A stretch of DNA of 11,605 nucleotides from JABCPE02 sp963517805 (GTDB lineage: Bacteria > Bacteroidota > Bacteroidia > Flavobacteriales > Weeksellaceae), in the NCBI GenBank assembly GCA_963517805.1, contig CAUQHD010000044.1:1-11605 (forward strand). Direction: 5' to 3'. The position numbers and the translations under genes were made by a program. Shown one piece after another: positions 7,366-11,605 of this stretch (position 1 is its first letter; the number at the start of each line of letters is the position of its first letter). A model generated the notes under the pieces. That model had not been told where the DNA came from. It saw nothing but the letters and a program-made list of their open reading frames with translations, and did not search any database.

Positions 7366-7398
7366 GATAATTATTATTCATTTTTCTTGTTTTTATCC

Positions 7399-7405
7399 TA
7401 TTTTG
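7399..7405 (+). promoter_or_regulatory. Possible -7 element for the serine hydrolase gene
   Basis: TATTTTG resembles TAnnTTTG with one base missing from the spacer and lies 21 nt before the ATG at 7427. The longer 83-nt gap after the dehydrogenase favours a new promoter here. No clear -33 is seen. The element includes the TTG at 7403 that could be mistaken for a start. Confidence 0.3.
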
Positions 7406-7426
7406 CGCGAAAATTTCAAAACAAAG

Positions 7427-8791
7427 ATGAAAATAAATCTATCTCACATAGGATTTCTTGCATTTTTTCTATTTTTTTCGTGCTCCAAAAAAGAATCCAC
7501 AACGACCACCAGTGGATATTATTCAGCCTCAAATCTTCCTAATTTCGGCAATGTAGATATGGACAATGTCTTCAAGGGAGAAAAATTAAAACTGGAAAAC
7601 CAGCAGAAAATTGTAAATTCTCTTAATCAATATTACGAAAACATCTGGGACAATACCGATATGAGTGGTGGAGTTTTGGTAGCACATGGAGACAATATTC
7701 TTTTGGAAAAATACAAAGGCTTCGGCAGGGAAAACAACCAAATGCCGATTAACAAGGACACTCCGCTCCATCTGGCTTCTATAAGCAAACCCATCACGGC
7801 TATGGCGGTTTTAAAATTAGTGGAAGCAAAAAAAATCAGCCTTGAGCAAAAAGTAAAATCCATTTTTCCGAATTTTCCGTATTCTGATGTAACGATTCAG
7901 CACCTGCTCACCCACCGCAGCGGACTTCCCAAATACGAGCATTTCTTAGAAGAAAATGATATAAAACCTAAAAATAAATTCTTTACCAATCAAGAGATAT
8001 TTGACCTCGTTGCTAAACACAAACCAGAACTTGCCAGACAGACTGATACTGGTTTTATGTATAATAATTTCAACTATGCTATCCTAGCACTCATCATTGA
8101 AAAAATTACTGGGAAAACCTATCCAGAGGCGATGAAAGAAATGGTTTTCGCTCCTTTAAAAATGAAAAACACTTTTGTTTTTGAAGAGAAACACATCAAT
8201 TCGGCTTCGCAGTCTTTTTACCAAAGAAGCACTAGACTTTATCCTTTAAACGAATATGATTTGATTTATGGCGATAAAAATATCTACACCACTCCACGCG
8301 ATTTGTTCAATTTTTCAAAAGCGATGTTTTCAAAAGATTTTCTTCCAAAAGAGCTCATGGAAAAGGTTTTTGAGCCATACAGCAATGAGAAAAAAGGCAT
8401 GAACAACTATGGTCTTGGATTTAGGCTAAAAGTATTTGATGAAGGGAAAAAACTAACCTATCACAATGGCTGGTGGCACGGCTCTAACACGGTTTTCATC
8501 CACTTAAGAGAATCCAAAACTACCATCATCGCCCTGAGCAACAAGTATTCTAGAAAAATATACGGAACCATGCTCCTTTCCACGCTCTTTGAAGATTTTC
8601 CTTTTGAAATTGATAAAGTGATAAATCCAGATGCCGAAACTGCTGATTCCACAGAAGTTTTTGCGGAAGATACAGAAAGAGCAAAAACTCCAAAGAAGAA
8701 ACCAAAGAAAACCTCCGCAGACAGCCTAAAAGCAACAAAAACAGAGGAAACCATACAGAAAACCTCAGAATCTACAGAGGAGGAAGATTAA
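7427..8791 (+). CDS. Beta-lactamase-family serine hydrolase, lipoprotein
   Basis: The product is 454 residues from the ATG at 7427. A TTG at 7403 would add eight residues ahead of the signal peptide and is rejected. The signal peptide ends at Cys19 (LFFSC), a relaxed lipobox, so it should be a lipoprotein exposed in the periplasm or outer membrane. The serine beta-lactamase/DD-peptidase fold (Pfam Beta-lactamase) shows SISK at 118-121 (nucleophile Ser118, Lys121), YNN at 212-214 and HNG at 346-348 as the third motif. LLTHRSGLP (160-168) is also typical. Members include D-aminopeptidases, esterases and penicillin-binding-type peptidases, so resistance should not be assumed. From about residue 401 the fold gives way to a Lys/Glu/Thr/Ser-rich tail of about 54 residues with no hydrophobic stretch, an unusual extension. 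The next gene begins 24 nt downstream. Confidence 0.9.
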   Translation: MKINLSHIGFLAFFLFFSCSKKESTTTTSGYYSASNLPNFGNVDMDNVFKGEKLKLENQQKIVNSLNQYYENIWDNTDMSGGVLVAHGDNILLEKYKGFGRENNQMPINKDTPLHLASISKPITAMAVLKLVEAKKISLEQKVKSIFPNFPYSDVTIQHLLTHRSGLPKYEHFLEENDIKPKNKFFTNQEIFDLVAKHKPELARQTDTGFMYNNFNYAILALIIEKITGKTYPEAMKEMVFAPLKMKNTFVFEEKHINSASQSFYQRSTRLYPLNEYDLIYGDKNIYTTPRDLFNFSKAMFSKDFLPKELMEKVFEPYSNEKKGMNNYGLGFRLKVFDEGKKLTYHNGWWHGSNTVFIHLRESKTTIIALSNKYSRKIYGTMLLSTLFEDFPFEIDKVINPDAETADSTEVFAEDTERAKTPKKKPKKTSADSLKATKTEETIQKTSESTEEED

Positions 8792-8803
8792 ATTAAAAAA
8801 ACT

Positions 8804-8811
8804 TATTTTTG
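8804..8811 (+). promoter_or_regulatory. -7 promoter element just before the Ig-like lipoprotein gene
   Basis: TATTTTTG fits TAnnTTTG exactly and ends only 4 nt before the ATG at 8816. If active, transcription would begin at or next to the start codon. T-rich sequence makes such matches fairly common, and no -33 partner is clear. Confidence 0.4.
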
Positions 8812-8815
8812 TTTC

Positions 8816-10411
8816 ATGAAAAAGATTTTCTTTGTTGCTATTTTTATAGTTCTTCTGAGTGCCTGTGCAAGAGTAGGCTCTCCCGAAGGCGGTGCGAAAG
8901 ACACCACTCCACCTAAGTTCCTGAAATCCAATATAGATACGAGCAGAGTAAATGTTCCCACCAGCACTAGGGAACTTCGGCTGTATTTTGATGAATATAT
9001 TAACTTAAAGGAAACAAACAAAAATCTCATCATTTCGCCACCGATTAAAAAGATAAAAAAAATCATTCCTTCTAACCTCGCAAACAAATACATTTCCATA
9101 ACATGGGATGAAGATTTGCAGGAAAACACGACCTATAATTTTAACTTTGGAAATGCCATCGTAGATAATAACGAGGGAAATGTGCTGCCTTATTTCAATT
9201 TTGCTTTTTCTACAGGAAAGGAGCTTGACAACCTATACATCAGCGGAACCATAACTGATGCCTTACTCATCCCAGGAAAACCCTCTAAACACGGAATTGT
9301 AGTAGGACTCTATGCGGATAGTGCTGATTTCAAACAAAAACCAAACTACATCGCAAAAGCCGATGAAGACGGCTATTTTGAGCTAAACTACCTAAGTAAT
9401 GGGAAATATAGCATCATCGCTTTTGAAGATGAAAACGAAAACTCTGTCTATGATGCTGGTAAAGAAAAAGTTGGTTTCTTAAAGGACAAAATAGATTTAA
9501 GCCAGAATTTATCAGGGCTGAAAATGAAAATTTACCCTTCTGAAAAGAACATCAGATACAAAGAAACTACGCCTGTGAGCGGAGGAATGCTGATGGTTTT
9601 CGAAGGAAATCCAAAGAAAGTAGAAGTAAAAAGCATCAGTAATGAACTTACTGATTATCAAGTAACTCACGCCGAAAAATCTGATTCTGTGATGGTATGG
9701 GTAGGAAAACAAAACGCCCTAAACAGCAGAACGCTCACACCTCTAAAAATAAGCTATAATGCTGATGGTAAGGAAGATACTATTTCTGTTTCGTACAAAA
9801 CTAACGAAAAAGATGAACTCACATTAGCCAATAGCAAAGGCGGGCAGCTTCCTCCTGAAAAAGATTTTGTCATTACTGCTAATATGGCTTTGAAAGAGAT
9901 AAATCCTGCTCTGTGGGCGCTGAAGAGCGACAGCATTAGCCAGAAATTTGAGGCTAAAATTTCTGAAAAAAATCCAAAGGAAATCATCATTTCATCGGAC
10001 TTTAAAACTGGAAAGAAATACTCACTGAGCATCCCGAAAGGAAGCGTTCAAGGGCATTATTTCCAAAATCCAAAAGCTTATATTTTCAGTTTTGAAGCTG
10101 ATAAAGCCGAAAATTATGGAAGTTTAGTTCTAAAACTAGAAAACCAGCCGAAGTCCTATTTTTGGATACAACTAATTGATAGCGAAGGAAATATAAAATA
10201 CTCTCAATATACGAATAAGAACGAAATCCGTTTTACGAGCCTTGACCCAGCCACCTATTACGCCCAAATTTTAGTGGATAATAATGGTAACAAATACTGG
10301 GACAAAGCCAATTTCTCTGAACAAAAATTCGCTGAAGAAGCCTTTGTTTTTGAAAAGAAACTGGAGGTGAGAAAATTGTGGGAAATCGTGGAAAATTGGG
10401 TTTTGGAATAA
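8816..10411 (+). CDS. Ig-like (Big_5) domain lipoprotein
   Basis: The 531-residue product starts with a textbook lipoprotein signal (LLSAC, Cys17), followed by a Gly/Pro-rich linker ending in DTTPP (29-33). Residues about 31-133 resemble a bacterial Ig-like Big_5 domain, with strands such as ELRLYFDE (53-60), ISITWDEDL (93-101), TTYNFNF (105-111) and FNFAFSTG (127-134). Residues about 141-221 look like a second beta-sandwich of the carboxypeptidase-regulatory/SdrB kind, with DEDGYFEL (183-190), NGKYSIIAFED (195-205) and the acidic loop DENENSVYD (205-213). A similar acidic loop DNNGNKYWD recurs near the C-terminus; both could bind calcium. Proteins of this layout are common, uncharacterised lipoproteins in Bacteroidota. 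No catalytic motif is seen; a structural or binding role in the envelope is inference. Confidence 0.85.
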   Translation: MKKIFFVAIFIVLLSACARVGSPEGGAKDTTPPKFLKSNIDTSRVNVPTSTRELRLYFDEYINLKETNKNLIISPPIKKIKKIIPSNLANKYISITWDEDLQENTTYNFNFGNAIVDNNEGNVLPYFNFAFSTGKELDNLYISGTITDALLIPGKPSKHGIVVGLYADSADFKQKPNYIAKADEDGYFELNYLSNGKYSIIAFEDENENSVYDAGKEKVGFLKDKIDLSQNLSGLKMKIYPSEKNIRYKETTPVSGGMLMVFEGNPKKVEVKSISNELTDYQVTHAEKSDSVMVWVGKQNALNSRTLTPLKISYNADGKEDTISVSYKTNEKDELTLANSKGGQLPPEKDFVITANMALKEINPALWALKSDSISQKFEAKISEKNPKEIIISSDFKTGKKYSLSIPKGSVQGHYFQNPKAYIFSFEADKAENYGSLVLKLENQPKSYFWIQLIDSEGNIKYSQYTNKNEIRFTSLDPATYYAQILVDNNGNKYWDKANFSEQKFAEEAFVFEKKLEVRKLWEIVENWVLE

Positions 10412-10425
10412 ATTTTGTATCTTTA
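10396..10425 (+). promoter_or_regulatory. Weak promoter candidate for the small secreted protein gene
   Basis: TTG (10396-10398) and TATCTTTA (10418-10425, one mismatch to TAnnTTTG) are 19 nt apart, a correct -33/-7 distance, and the pair ends 13 nt before the ATG at 10439. The upstream half lies inside the end of the previous gene. Read-through from that gene is an equally good explanation for expression. Confidence 0.25.
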
Positions 10426-10438
10426 TTCAAAAAATTTT

Positions 10439-11050
10439 ATGAAAAACCTTGTTTTATTCTTGTTCTTTACGGCATTCACAACAGCATCTGCACAATGCAA
10501 TATTGAAGGAAAAAATTCTTTAAACATCGGAGAAACAGCAGAATACAGCATATCCAACGAATCAGCACAGTGCAAACAATGCCACCAATGGGCAATTTCG
10601 GGAAACGCAGTGATTTCAAGTGATGACCATAAATTAAACAATATCCGCATAAAAGCTCTCGCGGCAGGAAAAGCAACCCTGTCTCTGCAGTATTTTTCAA
10701 GTCATGATTTGGTAAAATGCACCAAAGAAATCAGCATTACCGATGATAAAACTCCTGTTGCGAAAACGACTGAAAGTAACTGCGATGTTCCTTCTATAAG
10801 TTTCAAAGAAGTAAAAATTGATAATTCCACCATCGCTTTTTTCCCTGAATCTAAGGAAAACCTAAGCTACACATGGGAAGCCTTTTATGCAGATGGAAAA
10901 CAGGAAATCTCTGCGGAGAAAGTTCCTCAATTCTCTATCAATGAGCAGAATCCTATCATAAAAATACATGTGAAAGTTTTTGCTAAAAATTGTTACAAAA
11001 TCTTCGCAAAAACTTATGATGCCTCTTTTTGGAAATATTTTATAAAATAA
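10439..11050 (+). CDS. Small secreted protein with Ig-like fold, function unknown
   Basis: The product is 203 residues from the ATG at 10439. An in-frame TTG at 10415 would place eight polar residues before the signal peptide and is rejected. The signal peptide MKNLVLFLFFTAFTTASA is cleaved before Gln19 by signal peptidase I; Cys20 follows, but Gln at the -1 position makes a lipobox unlikely. The mature protein looks like one or two beta-sandwich domains (NIGETAEYSI at 29-38, GKATLSLQYF at 77-86, LSYTWEAFYADG at 142-153). It has six cysteines (20, 45, 48, 94, 115, 185), including CKQCHQW at 45-51, where Cys-x-x-Cys-His formally equals a haem c motif, although the surroundings argue against a cytochrome. 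Disulphides in the periplasm or outside are more likely. No homologue of known function is recognised. Confidence 0.75.
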   Translation: MKNLVLFLFFTAFTTASAQCNIEGKNSLNIGETAEYSISNESAQCKQCHQWAISGNAVISSDDHKLNNIRIKALAAGKATLSLQYFSSHDLVKCTKEISITDDKTPVAKTTESNCDVPSISFKEVKIDNSTIAFFPESKENLSYTWEAFYADGKQEISAEKVPQFSINEQNPIIKIHVKVFAKNCYKIFAKTYDASFWKYFIK

Positions 11051-11087
11051 AACCAAAAAAATCCTATTTCTTATTCATTTTATTTTT

Positions 11088-11605
11088 ATGAAACTATACA
11101 TCATCAGTGGGCTGGGTGCGGACAGAAGTGTATTTGAATACATTAATTTCCCATCTAAAATGGAGCTTCATTTCATAGATTGGCTCATCCCAGAGCAGGA
11201 TGAGGAATTTGACCATTATGTAAATAGAATGGCCGAAAGCATCAATCCTAATGAGGATTTTTGTCTGCTCGGCTATTCTTTTGGAGGAATTATCGCGCAA
11301 GAAATTCACAAAAAAATTCCAGCAAAAAAAGTCATTATCCTTGCCAGTATAAAATCGCCTTCGGGAAAATCCAAACTGATGGAAATAGGAAAACGCTCCA
11401 AGCTTTACAAAATAATCCCAACTTCGGCCTTTAATGAAAAATCTTATAGTTTTTATTCTTTTGTAAGGCATCTTTTTGACCCGAAAAACCCAAAAGTTTT
11501 AAAATATTTTAAGGTCAGAAATCCTTATTATATCAAATGGAGTATAGAGAAAATCCTTGACTGGGATGCAAAAGAAAACCCTGAAATCATACAAATATCC
11601 GCGGA
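11088..11605 (+). CDS. Alpha/beta hydrolase, 5' part only
   Basis: An open frame from the ATG at 11088 runs through 172 full codons to the window end. The N-terminus MKLYIISGLGADRSVF holds the first strand and the oxyanion-loop region after it. LLGYSFGG at 60-67 is the nucleophile elbow (G-x-S-x-G, Ser64), followed by helix and strand KVIILAS (81-87), as in alpha/beta hydrolases. The catalytic acid and His would lie past the edge. There is no signal peptide, so the enzyme should be cytoplasmic, unlike the exported proteins encoded upstream. Substrate is unknown; esterases, thioesterases and C-C hydrolases share this fold. It lies 37 nt after the small secreted protein gene on the same strand. 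Confidence 0.85.
   Translation, partial: MKLYIISGLGADRSVFEYINFPSKMELHFIDWLIPEQDEEFDHYVNRMAESINPNEDFCLLGYSFGGIIAQEIHKKIPAKKVIILASIKSPSGKSKLMEIGKRSKLYKIIPTSAFNEKSYSFYSFVRHLFDPKNPKVLKYFKVRNPYYIKWSIEKILDWDAKENPEIIQISA

Noticed and set aside
7403..7426. TTG start for the serine hydrolase
   Set aside because: It would put eight charged or polar residues ahead of a good lipoprotein signal; the ATG at 7427 places Lys2 and the hydrophobic core correctly.
8461..8754. 97-codon minus-strand open frame with a hydrophobic N-terminal half
   Set aside because: It mirrors the 3' part of the serine hydrolase gene; its Phe/Val/Ser-rich stretch comes from reading the Lys/Glu-rich tail backwards.
7427..8791. 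Antibiotic-resistance beta-lactamase
   Set aside because: The SISK/YNN/HNG motif set is shared by many esterases and peptidases of the fold, and nothing in the context points to resistance.
10415..10438. TTG start for the small secreted protein
   Set aside because: It lies only 4 nt after the previous stop and adds residues before a complete signal peptide starting at the ATG at 10439.
11094..11471. 125-codon minus-strand open frame
   Set aside because: It is antisense to the alpha/beta hydrolase, whose GYSFGG motif and N-terminal strand support the plus frame; the minus translation shows no motif.

Overview
The window looks like a piece of a low-GC Bacteroidota chromosome, most likely order Flavobacteriales, family Weeksellaceae (Chryseobacterium/Riemerella-type). 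The grounds are the SusC/SusD outer-membrane pair, a Porin_10-type protein, a CCDC81-like HU-domain membrane protein, flavobacterial lipoprotein signals, the absence of clear Shine-Dalgarno sequences, and several matches to the Bacteroidota -7 promoter element TAnnTTTG close to start codons. The genus call is inference from protein style; no search was run.

Left arm (1-5412), all on the minus strand, read right to left. A SusC-family TonB-dependent outer-membrane transporter (2605-5412) is followed after 6 nt by its SusD-family surface lipoprotein (1207-2598). After 58 nt comes the 5' part of a predicted beta-barrel porin (1148 to beyond base 1). No glycoside hydrolase, protease, anti-sigma/ECF pair or hybrid sensor lies in view, so the substrate of the transporter cannot be read from context. 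Between susD and the porin is the most interesting DNA of the window: a perfect 12-bp hairpin followed by T8, reading as an intrinsic terminator for the susCD transcript. Its 3' arm contains the porin start codon, its T-run encodes part of the porin signal peptide, and a perfect -7 box overlaps its 5' edge.

Centre (5413-5726): a divergent spacer of about 300 bp. Bases 5461-5700 are about 90% A+T. It carries the start signals of both flanking transcription units.

Right arm (5727-11605), all on the plus strand: an HU-CCDC81 membrane protein and an NAD-dependent D-2-hydroxyacid dehydrogenase (24-nt gap, likely one transcript). After 83 nt follow a lipoprotein serine hydrolase of the beta-lactamase/DD-peptidase fold, a large Ig-like lipoprotein, a small secreted cysteine-containing protein, and the start of an alpha/beta hydrolase that runs off the window (gaps of 24, 27 and 37 nt). 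Several of these are envelope or exported proteins, but promoter-like -7 boxes inside the series suggest more than one transcript.

No RNA genes, CRISPR arrays, transposases or phage genes were seen. Apart from the terminator/start overlap, this is fairly ordinary flavobacterial chromosome, and I do not see a convincing new multi-gene system.
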